Source of the DNA: Actinocatenispora sera
GTDB lineage: Bacteria > Actinomycetota > Actinomycetes > Mycobacteriales > Micromonosporaceae
Direction of reading: 5' to 3'
Assembly: GCF_018324685.1 (NCBI RefSeq)
Contig: NZ_AP023354.1
Location: forward strand, 5,828,001 to 5,892,000
DNA: 64,000 bases
How positions within the stretch are numbered: position 1 is the first letter of the stretch; each line of letters begins with the position of its first letter. Positions 1 to 8,839 of this stretch are shown in pieces. The notes under the pieces are model-generated. The model made no database searches. It was not told the DNA's origin and saw nothing but the letters and a program-made list of their open reading frames with translations. Both the position numbers and the translations under genes were made by a program.

Positions 1-86
1 CCGCCCGCAACACCGTACTGTTCGCCAACTCCGGCGGCGAGTACGACGAGCTGGCCGGCTATCTCCAGCGCCGCCGCCTGCTCTGA
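1..86 (+). CDS. 3' end of a truncated gene, function unknown
   Basis: The left edge of the window cuts this gene. An open frame reads through the first bases to a TGA at 84-86, giving a 27-residue C-terminus that ends LAGYLQRRRLL. Codon use fits the surrounding coding DNA. Nothing in the tail identifies a family. It converges on the glycosyltransferase gene to its right; the 154 bases between them show no gene. Confidence 0.5.
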   Translation, partial: ARNTVLFANSGGEYDELAGYLQRRRLL

Positions 87-240
87 CGCGGCCGGCCGGG
101 CCCGGCGCCGGTGGCTGGCCGCGTCGCCGAACCGGCCACGGGAACGGCACCGGACCCGTCGCGCAGTTCGGCGGACCGGAAAGTCTCAGCGGGACAGGAA
201 ATCGGGGTACGCGCGGGCCAGGATGGGCTTGATCGACCGC

Positions 241-1437
241 TCAGCGGTAGGTGCGGCCCTTCCAGGCGGCGCCGCGACCGCGGTGGTGCGCGATCGCGGA
301 CTGAACCGTCATCGCCGCGTACAGCAAACCGGTGGCCGGCAGGGCCAGCGCGGCGATCGCCGGCTGCCGGTAGTAGCGCAGCATCGGCAGGTACGTCGCG
401 GCCATCAGCAACCAGGCCGCCGCGCCGAACCCGGCGAGCAGCCATCGCGCGCTCGCCACGCCGACCACGGTGGCCGCCACCGGCACCGCGAACAGCAGTG
501 CCAGGCCGAGCACCGTACCGGCGAGCAACGCGAGGTTGTGCCGCAGCTGGGCGTACGCGCTGCGGGCCACCATCCGCCACAGCGAGCCCAGCGTCGGGTA
601 CGGCCGGACCGAGTCGGTGGCATCGGCCAGGCCGAGCCAGATTCGGCCGCCGGCCCGCGCCACGCTGCGGGCCAGCGACACGTCGTCGATGACCGCGCCG
701 CGGATCGCCGCCACTCCCCCGGCGGCGGCGAGCGCGTCGGCCCGTACCAGGGTGCAGCCGCCGGCCGCGGCGGCGGTCCGCGCGGACGGACGGTTCACCC
801 AGCGGAACGGGTAGAGCAGCGCGAAGAAGTAGACGAACGCGGGCACCACCAGCCGCTCGGCGATCGAGACGGCCCGCAGCCGCGCCATCTGCGACACCAG
901 GTCGAGCCGGTGCCCCTGCGCGGCCGCGACCAGCGCGGTCAGCGAGCCCGGCCGGTGCGCGATGTCCGCATCGGTCAACAACAGGTACTCGGCGGCGGCC
1001 GGCTCGGCGGCAGTGGCGGCGGCGACGCCGGCGCGCAGTGCCCAGAGCTTGCCGGTCCAGCCGGGCGCCGGTTCGCCCGGCGCCAGGACCCGCAGCGGCA
1101 GCCGCGCGGTCGGTGCGGCGGCCAGCTTCGCGGCCAGCGCGGCGGTGCCGTCGGTGGAGTTGTCGTCGACCAGCAGCACCCGGGCCGGGCCCGGATAGTG
1201 CTGCGCGAGCAGGCTGGGCAGGCTGTCGGCGAGCACCGCCGCCTCGTCTCGGGCCGGCACCACCGCGACCACGGCGGGCCAGCGCGCCGGCGGGTCGGTG
1301 GGCGGCGGCAGCCGCTGGTCGGTACGCCAGAAGCCGCCGCGCGCCACCGCGAGCCACAGCCAGGCCGCGAGCGCCACCGCCGCCAGCACGGTCAGGACCG
1401 CGACGATCACCGACAACACGGCGAGCAGCGTACGCAT
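241..1437 (-). CDS. Family 2 glycosyltransferase, HpnB-like, membrane-anchored
   Basis: This is a 398-residue GT-A type glycosyltransferase. An N-terminal hydrophobic helix (about residues 3-30) precedes the catalytic domain. Nucleotide-sugar motifs are visible: PARDE near residue 61, DDNSTDGT near 91 and a TDAD metal motif near 155. The C-terminal third has several hydrophobic segments and ends WKGRTYR, as hopene-associated HpnB proteins do. HpnB relatives are thought to glycosylate hopanoid-type or other lipids, but no hopanoid gene is in the window, so the acceptor is unknown. The start is the ATG at 1437. It is divergent from the secreted protein gene at 1505. Confidence 0.8.
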   Translation of the reverse strand: MRTLLAVLSVIVAVLTVLAAVALAAWLWLAVARGGFWRTDQRLPPPTDPPARWPAVVAVVPARDEAAVLADSLPSLLAQHYPGPARVLLVDDNSTDGTAALAAKLAAAPTARLPLRVLAPGEPAPGWTGKLWALRAGVAAATAAEPAAAEYLLLTDADIAHRPGSLTALVAAAQGHRLDLVSQMARLRAVSIAERLVVPAFVYFFALLYPFRWVNRPSARTAAAAGGCTLVRADALAAAGGVAAIRGAVIDDVSLARSVARAGGRIWLGLADATDSVRPYPTLGSLWRMVARSAYAQLRHNLALLAGTVLGLALLFAVPVAATVVGVASARWLLAGFGAAAWLLMAATYLPMLRYYRQPAIAALALPATGLLYAAMTVQSAIAHHRGRGAAWKGRTYR

Positions 1438-1504
1438 CCACGATCGACACGATTCGTTGGGTACCGTACGTGATCATCACATCGCAATGAGGAGTGGTGC
1501 ATCG

Positions 1505-2779
1505 ATGCGTCGGGTCACCATGGTCGCCGCCGGGCTGTTCACCGCGCTGCTGGTCGCCGCGCTACCGACCGCGGGAGCGAGCGCCGGTGGCGGGCAGTCC
1601 ACCCTCGTCTCGACGGATCCGGTGGCCTGGACGCCGAACGTGCTCGACGGCACCGTGTACGCGGTTGCCGTGGTCGGCGACGAGGCGATCGTCGGCGGCG
1701 ACTTCCACCGGGTCGCCAGCGCCGACGGCAGCATCGAGGTGACCCGCGACGGCCTGTTCGCGTTCCGGCTCGGCACCGGCGCGATCTCCACTCGCTTCGC
1801 ACCGCGGCCCAACGGCACCGTCCGGGCGCTCGCCGCCGGCCCGGACGGCACCGTGTACGTCGGTGGCTCGTTCACCGAGCTCGCCGGCGGCGCACACCAC
1901 GGCCTGGCGCGACTGTCGGTCGCCGACGGTACCGCCTCGCCCGAGTTCACCGCCGGCATCGACACCGGCACCGTCTTCACCCTCGCCGCCGACGGCCCCA
2001 CCCTGTACGCCGGGGGCACGTTCGGCGCCGTCGGCGGCACCGCGCGACCGGCCCTGGCCCGCTTGTCCGGACGCACCGGCGCGGTCGACACCGGCTTCGA
2101 CGCGGCCGTCGCCCAGCAGCGCTCGGGCCGGTTGCGGGTCAGCAAGCTGGCCCTGTCCGGCACCGGCGCGCTCGCCATCATCGGTACGTTCACGCAGGTC
2201 GGCGGGCAGTCGCGGAACCAGCTTGCGGTGGTGTCGGCGAGCACCGGTGCGGTGCGCGGCTGGTACACCGACGCGTACCAGCAGCAGTGCAACGAGTCGT
2301 ACAACAGCTACCTGCGCGACCTCGACTTCGCGCCGGACGGCGCGTCGTTCGTGGTGGTGACCACCGGGCACCAGGCCGGGCCGACGACGATGTGCAACGC
2401 GGCGGCGAAGTTCGACCTGACGGGCGCCGGCGCGCACCACCCGGTCTGGGTCAACCGCACCGGCGGGAACACGCTGCTGTCGGTTGCCTGCACCGGCACC
2501 GCGGTGTACGTCGGCGGGCACCAGAAGTGGCTGGACAACCCGTACGGCGACAAGTCGGCCGGCGCCGGCGCGGTCTCCCGGCCCGGCATCGGCGCGATCG
2601 ACCCGGACACCGGCCGGGCGCTGGCCTGGAACCCGACGCACGACCGCGGCAACGGCGTCGACGCGCTCGTCACCTTCCCGGCCGGGTCCGGCCATCCCGG
2701 TGGCCTGCTGGTCGGCAGCGACACCGAGCACATGGGCCACGAGTACCACGCCCGGATCGGCGCCTTCCCGCTGCCCTGA
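1505..2779 (+). CDS. Secreted delta-60 (DUF5122-like) repeat protein
   Basis: The protein is 424 residues with a clear signal peptide (MRR, a hydrophobic core, then a cut near AGASA). Repeats of the type GxVxALAxxPDGTVYVGGSF or TLYAGGTF recur roughly every 45-50 residues, followed by LARL, like DUF5122/delta-60 propeller repeats. The role is probably binding or structural outside the cell; no catalytic residues are recognised. An AGGAG at 1490-1494 lies ten bases before the chosen ATG at 1505. An in-frame ATG at 1487 overlaps that ribosome site and is less likely. Confidence 0.75.
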   Translation: MRRVTMVAAGLFTALLVAALPTAGASAGGGQSTLVSTDPVAWTPNVLDGTVYAVAVVGDEAIVGGDFHRVASADGSIEVTRDGLFAFRLGTGAISTRFAPRPNGTVRALAAGPDGTVYVGGSFTELAGGAHHGLARLSVADGTASPEFTAGIDTGTVFTLAADGPTLYAGGTFGAVGGTARPALARLSGRTGAVDTGFDAAVAQQRSGRLRVSKLALSGTGALAIIGTFTQVGGQSRNQLAVVSASTGAVRGWYTDAYQQQCNESYNSYLRDLDFAPDGASFVVVTTGHQAGPTTMCNAAAKFDLTGAGAHHPVWVNRTGGNTLLSVACTGTAVYVGGHQKWLDNPYGDKSAGAGAVSRPGIGAIDPDTGRALAWNPTHDRGNGVDALVTFPAGSGHPGGLLVGSDTEHMGHEYHARIGAFPLP

Positions 2780-2868
2780 TCGCGGTCTCCCCGGCCCGGC
2801 GCGGCGCGAACCGAAGGTCGGCGGGCTCGTCAACCCGGCCACAGGGCCGGCGCGGGCGTGCCGGCCGG

Positions 2869-3420
2869 TCAGCGGGGCCGGAGGCCGTCGAACATCATCC
2901 GCAGGGTGGCGGCCCGCACCCCGTCGTCGGCGATCGTCGGTACCGCGCGGGACGCGCCGTGGATGAACACGAAGACCTGCGCGACCGCCACGTCGTCACG
3001 CACCGCGCCGGCCTGCTGGGCACGCTCGAGCAACACACCGACCGCCTTCGTCACCCGCCCGCGCACCGGCGCGACAACCTGGTCGGTACCGATGCCGGCC
3101 CGCTCCAGCGCATCCGCGTAGGCGACCTTCGGGCCGGACGCCTCGACGGTACGGGCCAGGAAGTCGAACAGGGCCGTGCCCGGGTCGCCGTCGGCGGCGA
3201 GCCGCTCCGCCTCGTCGGCCAGGGTCTCCAGCCGGGCGGCCAGCACCGCGGACAGCAACGCCTCCTTGGTCGGAAAGTGCCGGAACACGGTACCCACGCC
3301 GACACCGGCCCGGCGTGCGATCTGCTCGGTCGACGCGCCCAGCCCCTCCGCCGCGAACACCTCCTGCGCGGCCTCCAGCACCCTGGCCCGGTTGCGCGCC
3401 GCATCCGCCCGGGGACTCAT
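2869..3420 (-). CDS. TetR-family transcriptional regulator
   Basis: The protein is 183 residues. Residues about 8-55 form a TetR helix-turn-helix with the typical [20 protein letters not shown] core and a KEALL continuation. The C-terminal part is an all-helical ligand domain of the usual length. It is divergent from the SnoaL-like gene at 3708, and the gap holds a promoter overlapped by inverted repeats that could be its operators, so repression of that neighbour is likely. The ATG at 3420 has GGAGAG seven bases upstream. The start lies inside an 82-base tandem repeat. Confidence 0.85.
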
Positions 3421-3500
3421 GGCCGCTCTCCGCTGCGCTCCGACCGGCCATGAGGCACGGGGACACCACACCCACGATTCACTCGCTCACGCTCGCTCAT
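3417..3500 (-). CDS. Possible 27-residue leader ORF overlapping the TetR start
   Basis: Within the tandem repeat, an ATG at 3500 preceded by a GGAGAG ribosome site opens a 27-codon frame starting [20 protein letters not shown]. Its TGA overlaps the TetR ATG as ATGA. This arrangement would couple translation of the regulator to the leader. The frame is created by duplication of the TetR 5' region, so it may be incidental. There is no evidence that the peptide itself is functional. Confidence 0.3.
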
Positions 3501-3603
3501 GCCGCCGCTCTCCGCTGCGCTCCGACCGGCCATGAGGCACGGGGACACCACACCCACGATTCACTCGCTCACGCTCGCTCATGCCGCCGCTCTCCGCTGC
3601 GCT
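3423..3603. repeat. 82-bp tandem repeat, 2.2 copies, at the TetR 5' end
   Basis: The block beginning CCGCTCTCCGCTGCGCT occurs at 3423, 3505 and 3587, an exact period of 82 bases. The first two copies are virtually identical; the third stops matching after about 17 bases. Each unit contains the TetR-type ribosome site and the direct elements CACTCGCTCACGCTCGCTC. GAGCGxxxCGAGCG-like words recur in actinomycete intergenic DNA, so the unit may also belong to a dispersed family. Confidence 0.9.
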
Positions 3604-3610
3604 GCCCCAT

Positions 3611-3682
3611 GTCCAGAACTCCTCTGGACAGACGGAGTCATCACTCCGTATCGTTGGAAACGGAGTGGCAACTCCATATTCT
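3611..3682 (+). promoter_or_regulatory. Promoter with overlapping inverted-repeat operators for the SnoaL-like gene
   Basis: A sigma-70-like promoter is readable: -35 TTGGAA at 3654-3659, a 17-base spacer, -10 TATTCT at 3677-3682. Two copies of GGAGT-N4-ACTCC occur: one at 3634-3647, extended to ACGGAGT/ACTCCGT at 3632-3649, and one at 3662-3675 lying in the promoter spacer. A third perfect dyad, GTCCAGA-N5-TCTGGAC, sits at 3611-3629. Dyads between -35 and -10 are typical of TetR repression. Assignment to the divergent TetR protein is inference. Confidence 0.7.
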
Positions 3683-3707
3683 AGTCGTCGTACTCAGGGA
3701 GTTCACC

Positions 3708-4106
3708 ATGTCCGACCCCGCCGGCCCGCGCCAGGTCTTCGAGAGCCTGTTGCGCGGCATCACCAGCGGCAACCTCGCCGACCTCTGGCAGCTGTACGCC
3801 GAGGACTGCGTCGTCGAGATCCCCTTCGCCCGACCCGAACCGATCAGGCTGGCCGGGCTCGCCGCGATGAAGGAGCACTTCTCCAACCCGCTCGCGAACC
3901 GGATCACGCTCGCCGCCGAGGACGTCGAAGTGCACCAGACCGACGACCCCGAACTGATCGTCGGCGAGTGGCGCTACCGGCTCACCGCCGGCGACAAGAC
4001 CGCCGAGACCCGCAACATCCAGGTGATGCGGGTCCGCGCCGGCAAGATCGTCTGGTCCCGCGACTTCCACGACCACGCCGCGACCGCCGCCCTGTTCGCC
4101 GACTGA
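3708..4106 (+). CDS. SnoaL-like (NTF2 fold) small protein
   Basis: The 132-residue protein has the NTF2/SnoaL pattern: an N-terminal helix ending [13 protein letters not shown], a glycine-rich turn, then strands with VGEWRYRL and a final IVWSRDFHD. Members are small cyclase/isomerase-like enzymes or binding proteins acting on hydrophobic ligands; the substrate cannot be read. An AGGGAG precedes the ATG at 3708. It lies behind an operator-rich promoter and opposite a TetR gene, which suggests ligand-induced expression. Confidence 0.8.
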
Positions 4107-4153
4107 CGGCAGCCACGGGTCGGGGCGACCGGTGCCGCCCCGACCCGGACGGC

Positions 4154-5674
4154 TCAGTGCCCGGCCAGCAGCGCGTGGGTGCGCCGCAGCTGTGGCAGCG
4201 AGGCCGGTGTGCCGGCCGGCATCGCGGTACCGGCCGGCAGGTGGAAGGCCGAGCGCGGCGGCTTGCCGGTGGTGAACAGCCAGGTGTCGAACAGCCGCGA
4301 CAGGTCCCGGCCGGACAGCCGCTCGGCCAGCCACTCGAACTGCGGGATGCTGCCGTTGCCGTACCGGTGCTTCGACGCCCAGGTGCGCAGGATGGTGAAG
4401 AACATCCGGTCGCCCACCACGTTGCGCAGCGCCTGCAGCGTCATCGCGCCCCGGTCGTACACCGCGGCGGAGAACTGGTGCTGAGCACCGGGGTCGCCCG
4501 CCTTGACACTCCACAGTGGATCGTCGGCGGGGTGCGCGTCGTAGTCCGCCAGCGCCACCGACAGGGCGCTGCCGGCGCCGACGTGCTCGGAGTACAGCCA
4601 CTCGGCGTAGCCGGCGAAGCCCTCGTTGAGCCAGATGTCCGACCAGTGGTGCACCGAGACCGAGTCACCGAACCACTGGTGCGCGTTCTCGTGCACCACC
4701 ACGTACGGGTCGTCGGCAGACTCGAAGAAGTCCAGCCCGTACATCGGCCGGGTCTGGTCCTCCAGCGCGAAACCCGCCTCGTAGTTCGGCACGATCCCGC
4801 CGAGCGCGTCGAAGGGGTAGGGCCCGAACACCGAGCTCTCCCAGTCGATCACCGAGGCGGTCAGCCCGACCGAGGCCCGCGCGTTGCGCGCCTGCGCCGC
4901 GCTCAACCCCTGGTCGTACGCCTCGATCACCGGCCGGCCGTGTGCGTCGGTCGACGTGTCGAGGTCGTAGTGGCCCACCGCGAGCACCGTGAGATACGTG
5001 GCCATCGGCCGGCTCTCCCGCCACCGCCACCGCGTCGTACCGGGCCCGGCCGGGTGCGTGCCGGCCAGGATGCCGTTGCTGATCGCCTGGTAGCCGGTCG
5101 GTACCGTCACGTCGACCGCGAAGCTCGCCTTGTCCAGCGGGTGGTCGTTGCTGGGGTACCACCACCAGGAGACCTCCGGCTCGTTCGCCGCCACGGCGCC
5201 GTCGTCGGTGCGCATCCACGAGGTGAAGCCCTCGGCGACCACCGTCGACGGGATCCCGTGGTAGCGCACCCGGATCACCATCCGCTGGCCGGCGTGCAGC
5301 GCCCGGGCCGGAGTGAGCACCAGTTCGTGATCGCCGCTGCGTTCGAACCGCGCGCGCCGGCCGTTGACGGTCACCGCGTCGGTGGTCAGCGCGAAGTCCA
5401 GGTCGAACCGGGTCAGGTACTGCGTCGCGGCGCCGGTGAGCGTCGCGGTACCGGCCAGGTGGTCGTTGCCGGGTTGGTAGTCCAGATCCAGGTCGTAGTG
5501 CGAGATCCGATACCCGCCGTTGCCGTAGTCGGGGTAGTACGGGTCGCCGATGCCGGGCGCACCGACCCCGCCCGACGCGGTCGCCGCCGCCGGCGCGACG
5601 CCGGCGGCCAGGACCGTGGCGAGCGCCGCGGCGCCGAGTGCGGTGAGCGCCCTGCCGATTCTCTTACCGGACAC
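4154..5674 (-). CDS. Secreted M1-family metallopeptidase (aminopeptidase N-like)
   Basis: The protein is 506 residues with an N-terminal signal peptide of about 33 residues. The zinc site is intact: HENAH at 328-332 followed by NEGFAGYAE with the third ligand at Glu351. The beta-sandwich N-domain spans about residues 50-235. The substrate-recognition loop reads PNYEAGFALED instead of classical GAMEN, as in short bacterial secreted M1 enzymes. The long C-terminal helical domain of full M1 enzymes is absent, which is usual for this subgroup. It probably releases N-terminal residues from peptides outside the cell. It is a single gene with no operon partner. Confidence 0.87.
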   Translation of the reverse strand: MSGKRIGRALTALGAAALATVLAAGVAPAAATASGGVGAPGIGDPYYPDYGNGGYRISHYDLDLDYQPGNDHLAGTATLTGAATQYLTRFDLDFALTTDAVTVNGRRARFERSGDHELVLTPARALHAGQRMVIRVRYHGIPSTVVAEGFTSWMRTDDGAVAANEPEVSWWWYPSNDHPLDKASFAVDVTVPTGYQAISNGILAGTHPAGPGTTRWRWRESRPMATYLTVLAVGHYDLDTSTDAHGRPVIEAYDQGLSAAQARNARASVGLTASVIDWESSVFGPYPFDALGGIVPNYEAGFALEDQTRPMYGLDFFESADDPYVVVHENAHQWFGDSVSVHHWSDIWLNEGFAGYAEWLYSEHVGAGSALSVALADYDAHPADDPLWSVKAGDPGAQHQFSAAVYDRGAMTLQALRNVVGDRMFFTILRTWASKHRYGNGSIPQFEWLAERLSGRDLSRLFDTWLFTTGKPPRSAFHLPAGTAMPAGTPASLPQLRRTHALLAGH

Positions 5675-5757
5675 AGATTCACCTCCGGGGATGAAAACTC
5701 CGGAAGGAACCTATCGAATATTCCGGTCGACCAGGCGCTGATCCGGCGCCGGTGCGG

Positions 5758-5967
5758 TCAGTCCTCGATCCGGAACCCGACCTTCAGCCCGACCTGGTAG
5801 TGCGCCACCCGGCCGTCCTCGACGTGCCCGCGTACCTGGGTCACCTCGAACCAGTCCACGTGCCGCAGGGTGCTGCTGGCGCGGGAGATGCCGTTGTCGA
5901 TCGCCTGGTTGATCGATTCGGAGGAGGTGCCGACGATCTCGGCCACCCGGTATGTGTGATCGGTCAT
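5758..5967 (-). CDS. Dodecin flavin-storage protein
   Basis: The 69-residue protein matches dodecins end to end: an N-terminal strand HTYRVAEIVGTS, one helix SINQAIDNGISRAS, then strands containing HVDWFEVTQVRG and VAHYQVGLKVGF. Dodecins assemble as hollow 12-mers that bind flavin or CoA; the tryptophan in the DWFEV strand normally stacks on the flavin. The ATG at 5967 gives the standard length. The M1 peptidase gene follows downstream on the same strand after about 83 bases. Confidence 0.9.
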   Translation of the reverse strand: MTDHTYRVAEIVGTSSESINQAIDNGISRASSTLRHVDWFEVTQVRGHVEDGRVAHYQVGLKVGFRIED

Positions 5968-6008
5968 GCCCCACACCATGGCATGCCGGCCCGCGCGGTG
6001 GATCCCGA

Positions 6009-6869
6009 TCAGGTCAACCCGAGTTCGGTGCGCAGCCGGGGCAGCACCGCGAGCAGCTCCGGATGGCCGGGGCGCGGCGTCACGAGCGACAGCCGCAGCC
6101 GGGTCCGGAACGGCAGCCGGTCGATGCTCTCGCCCGGGCGCAGGTCGGTCGCCACCGCGGACCGCGGCAGTACGGCCAGGTGCCCGCGCCGGCGCGCCAT
6201 CCCCACCGTGGTCGGCACCGACGCACCCCGCCGTACCGCGGCGCCGAGCAGCGTCAGCCGCTGCCGCGTCGGAGCACCCTGCATGTCGTAGGTGTAACAG
6301 ACGACCTCACGGTCGCGCAGCGGCGTGCGCCCGGCCCCCAGCCCGGCGACCCCGGCCGGGCGGAACGCGACCAGCTCGTCGCCGCCGACCGCCCGGGCCT
6401 GGGTGCCGTGCGGCAGCGTGACCTGCTCGGCGATGGCGACCAGGGCGCCGTCCATGGTGCCCTCGGCGACCCACTCGATCAGCCGGTCGCCGTGATCGAC
6501 CCGCTGGTCGACCACCTCGTCCGGCAGCAGCGCGTCGAGCACCGGGAACAGCGCGGCCGCCATGCTGGCGAAGGTGCCGACCACGATCGGCCGGGCGATG
6601 TCGGCCGACTGCGCGGCGGTGAAGACCCGGTCCAGGTGGCCGAGGATGTGCTCGGCCTGCCGGGCCAGCTCGGCGCCGGCCGCGGTGGGCCGGGCGCCGG
6701 TCGTGTCGCGCTGGAACAGCCGCAGCCCGGCCCGCCGCTCCAGCCGGGTCAGTCGCGCGCTCGCGGCCGGCTGGCTGAGCCGCAGCGACCGGGCCGCCGC
6801 GCCGATCGAACCGCACCGGGCGACCGCCACCACCAGCTCCAGGTCATCGATGTCGGGTCGGGAGGCCAT
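6009..6869 (-). CDS. LysR-family transcriptional regulator
   Basis: The protein is 286 residues. The N-terminal winged helix (about residues 8-66) has the LysR pattern AARSLRLSQPAASARLTRLE, followed by a periplasmic-binding-like effector domain. LysR proteins usually activate a divergent neighbour in response to a small molecule; here that is the MFS transporter at 6942, with only 72 bases between the two starts. The effector is unknown. Confidence 0.9.
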   Translation of the reverse strand: MASRPDIDDLELVVAVARCGSIGAAARSLRLSQPAASARLTRLERRAGLRLFQRDTTGARPTAAGAELARQAEHILGHLDRVFTAAQSADIARPIVVGTFASMAAALFPVLDALLPDEVVDQRVDHGDRLIEWVAEGTMDGALVAIAEQVTLPHGTQARAVGGDELVAFRPAGVAGLGAGRTPLRDREVVCYTYDMQGAPTRQRLTLLGAAVRRGASVPTTVGMARRRGHLAVLPRSAVATDLRPGESIDRLPFRTRLRLSLVTPRPGHPELLAVLPRLRTELGLT

Positions 6870-6941
6870 AACGTGAGTCTATGGGACGCGGCCAACTTCC
6901 GGCGGCTACCGGTGACCCCCGGGGCCCCCGACGATGAGCTC

Positions 6942-8282
6942 ATGTCCGTACCGAGACGCGATGTCACGATCATGCTGGGCACCACGTTCGTCGTCTGGCT
7001 GGGCCAGCGCATCACCGCGGTGGCGATGCCCCTGGTGGCCCTGGCCGCCAGCCACTCCGCCTGGTCCACCGGCCTGGTCGGCGGGATGGCCGGACTGCCG
7101 CTCGTCACCGCCCCCTGGTGGGCCCGGCGTGGCTGGCAGCGGCTCACCAACGGCCGGGCCATCGGCCTGGTACTCGCCGGCCAGGTCGCCGGGCTGCTGA
7201 TCGTGCCGGTCGCCGCGATCGGCGGCCACGTCGGCTGGTACGCGCTCGCCGCGACCGGCCTGGTCTCCGGCTGCTGCACCGCGCTCGCCGGGCCCGCCCA
7301 ACGCAGCCTGCTGGCCGAGATCGCCGAACCGCTCGGCCGGTACGCCGCGGCCAAGGCGTTGGCCTGGCAGGACTTCGCGCACCGCAGCTCGATGGTGGTG
7401 GCGCCGGCGCTCGGCGCGCTCGCGGTCGGCGCCTGGGGTCCGGTACCGCTGCTGTGGTGCGAGGCCGCGGGCGTCGCGGTCGGCGCCGTACTGCTCACCA
7501 CCGTCCGGGCGCGGTCCACCGGTGCCGCCCGCCCGGCCCCGGAGAAGGTGGCGCGACCGACGATGCGGGCGGCGCTGCGGGCACACCCGTCGATCGCGGT
7601 CGGGGTGGCGATGTCCGGCGTCGGCGGGTTGGCGTGGTTTGCCTTCACGCTCGGTCTCGCGGTCCGCGGCGCCGAGGTGGGCCGGCCCGGCGCGCTGATC
7701 GCCGCCGCGATGACCGGGTACGGGCTCAGCTCGGTGCTGTCCGCACTGGCCAGCCCGCGGCTGCTGCCCCGGCTGCCGTGGCTCGCCACCGCGGCGGCCG
7801 CCTGGGTGGGACTCGGGCTGATGTTCGTGGGCGAGGCCGGCGCCGGCGCGTCGGTACCGCTGATCGCCACGATCGCCGCCGTCGGCGGGCTGCTCGCACC
7901 ACTCGGCAACGGCTCGCTGGACGCGTTGATCGGGACCCGCACCACCGGCGCGGAACGCCGTACCGCGTTCGCCGCGGCGGACTTCGTGCACGCCGGCGCG
8001 GTGTCGGTCGGCCTGGTCGCCGGCGGCACGGTGATCGGGCTCGCCGGTACCACCGGCACGCTCGTGGTCGCCGGGATCGCGCAGCTCGTCGCGGGCGCCG
8101 CGGGGTTGACCTGGCGGGCACGCCGCCGCGCCGCCCGGCACCACCCGAACGCCGCCCGCGGGACGAAACCGGCCCTGGTCGGGCCGGTGGTCGGTCAGAG
8201 GACCGCGCCGTCGCCGTGCAGCCAGTCGGCCCACGCCTCGGCCACGTCGACCGCGCAGCCGAGCAGCTCGTCCAGCAGCTGA
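6942..8282 (+). CDS. Major facilitator superfamily transporter
   Basis: The 446-residue membrane protein has about 12 hydrophobic segments and a cytoplasmic-type loop between the halves (ARSTGAARPAPEKVARPT). It is probably a proton-coupled exporter; the substrate is not readable. It is divergent from LysR, a common regulator/efflux pairing. The C-terminus is odd: the last 29 residues run antisense through the 3' end of the convergent YbjN-like gene and finish in six serines, giving an 88-base tail-to-tail overlap. That tail may simply be read-through after loss of an earlier stop. Confidence 0.8.
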   Translation: MSVPRRDVTIMLGTTFVVWLGQRITAVAMPLVALAASHSAWSTGLVGGMAGLPLVTAPWWARRGWQRLTNGRAIGLVLAGQVAGLLIVPVAAIGGHVGWYALAATGLVSGCCTALAGPAQRSLLAEIAEPLGRYAAAKALAWQDFAHRSSMVVAPALGALAVGAWGPVPLLWCEAAGVAVGAVLLTTVRARSTGAARPAPEKVARPTMRAALRAHPSIAVGVAMSGVGGLAWFAFTLGLAVRGAEVGRPGALIAAAMTGYGLSSVLSALASPRLLPRLPWLATAAAAWVGLGLMFVGEAGAGASVPLIATIAAVGGLLAPLGNGSLDALIGTRTTGAERRTAFAAADFVHAGAVSVGLVAGGTVIGLAGTTGTLVVAGIAQLVAGAAGLTWRARRRAARHHPNAARGTKPALVGPVVGQRTAPSPCSQSAHASATSTAQPSSSSSS

Positions 8283-8839
8283 TCGTGCGCGCCGGGGACC
8301 AGCGGCACCTGCATCTCCGCGTACAGCGGGAGCCGGCCCGACTCGCCCGGCTCGCCCAGGTACGCCTTGAGGAACCGCCGGTCGTGGTTCCAGGAGTTGA
8401 CCGCCGGGAAGGCCTGCGACGCCCACTCCGGTGCCACCGTGCCGTGCGCGCGGGCGCGCACCATCAGAATGTCGCGGTCCGGCCCCTCCAGGGCGAACAT
8501 CACCGCATGGCGCTCCCACATGGCGACCAGGTTGCCGGTACCGGGGTCGGTCAGGAAGTACACGTCGAGCCGGCGCAGCGCGGCCGACAGCCGGTCGGTG
8601 GTCACCGGGCTCGGCCCGCTGGTCGCCGCCTTCAGCAGCGGCATCAGGTCGTGCACGCCGGTGCGCTCGGCCGGCACCCGGCGGCGCACCGTCACCGCGT
8701 CGATCGGCCCGAACGACTCCGGATCGAACGACCCGTCGTCAGCGGTCTGCTCGGCGCCGCCGTTGCGGGAAGCACCGCCGCGGGAGGCACCGTCGTTTCG
8801 AGAAACACCGTCGCGCTGGCTCTTACGCCACCATGGCAT
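8195..8839 (-). CDS. YbjN-domain protein
   Basis: The protein is 214 residues. The N-terminal 45 residues are polar and low-complexity with a short repeat (SRNDGASRGGASRNGGA). The rest resembles the YbjN/T3SS-chaperone-like fold seen in many actinobacterial proteins (YFLTDPGTGNLVAMWERH and WNHDRRFLKAYL). The function of this family is not established. The ATG at 8839 (MPWWRKSQ) has a GGGGA upstream; an upstream in-frame start would add about 20 poorly conserved residues. Its 3' end overlaps the MFS reading frame. Confidence 0.7.
   Translation of the reverse strand: MPWWRKSQRDGVSRNDGASRGGASRNGGAEQTADDGSFDPESFGPIDAVTVRRRVPAERTGVHDLMPLLKAATSGPSPVTTDRLSAALRRLDVYFLTDPGTGNLVAMWERHAVMFALEGPDRDILMVRARAHGTVAPEWASQAFPAVNSWNHDRRFLKAYLGEPGESGRLPLYAEMQVPLVPGAHDQLLDELLGCAVDVAEAWADWLHGDGAVL

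Noticed and set aside
187-240. Protein-like reading ERSIKPILARAYPDFLSR just after the HpnB stop, in another frame
   Set aside because: It has no start codon of its own and is too short; it could hint at a frameshift in the HpnB end, but the WKGRTYR end is the family norm.
59-1480. Long minus-strand frame of 473 codons in another frame of the HpnB-like gene
   Set aside because: Arg/Gly/Pro-rich translation without any fold; a shadow caused by high GC. The same applies to many other long antisense frames, such as 3581-5800 plus and 60477-61952 plus.
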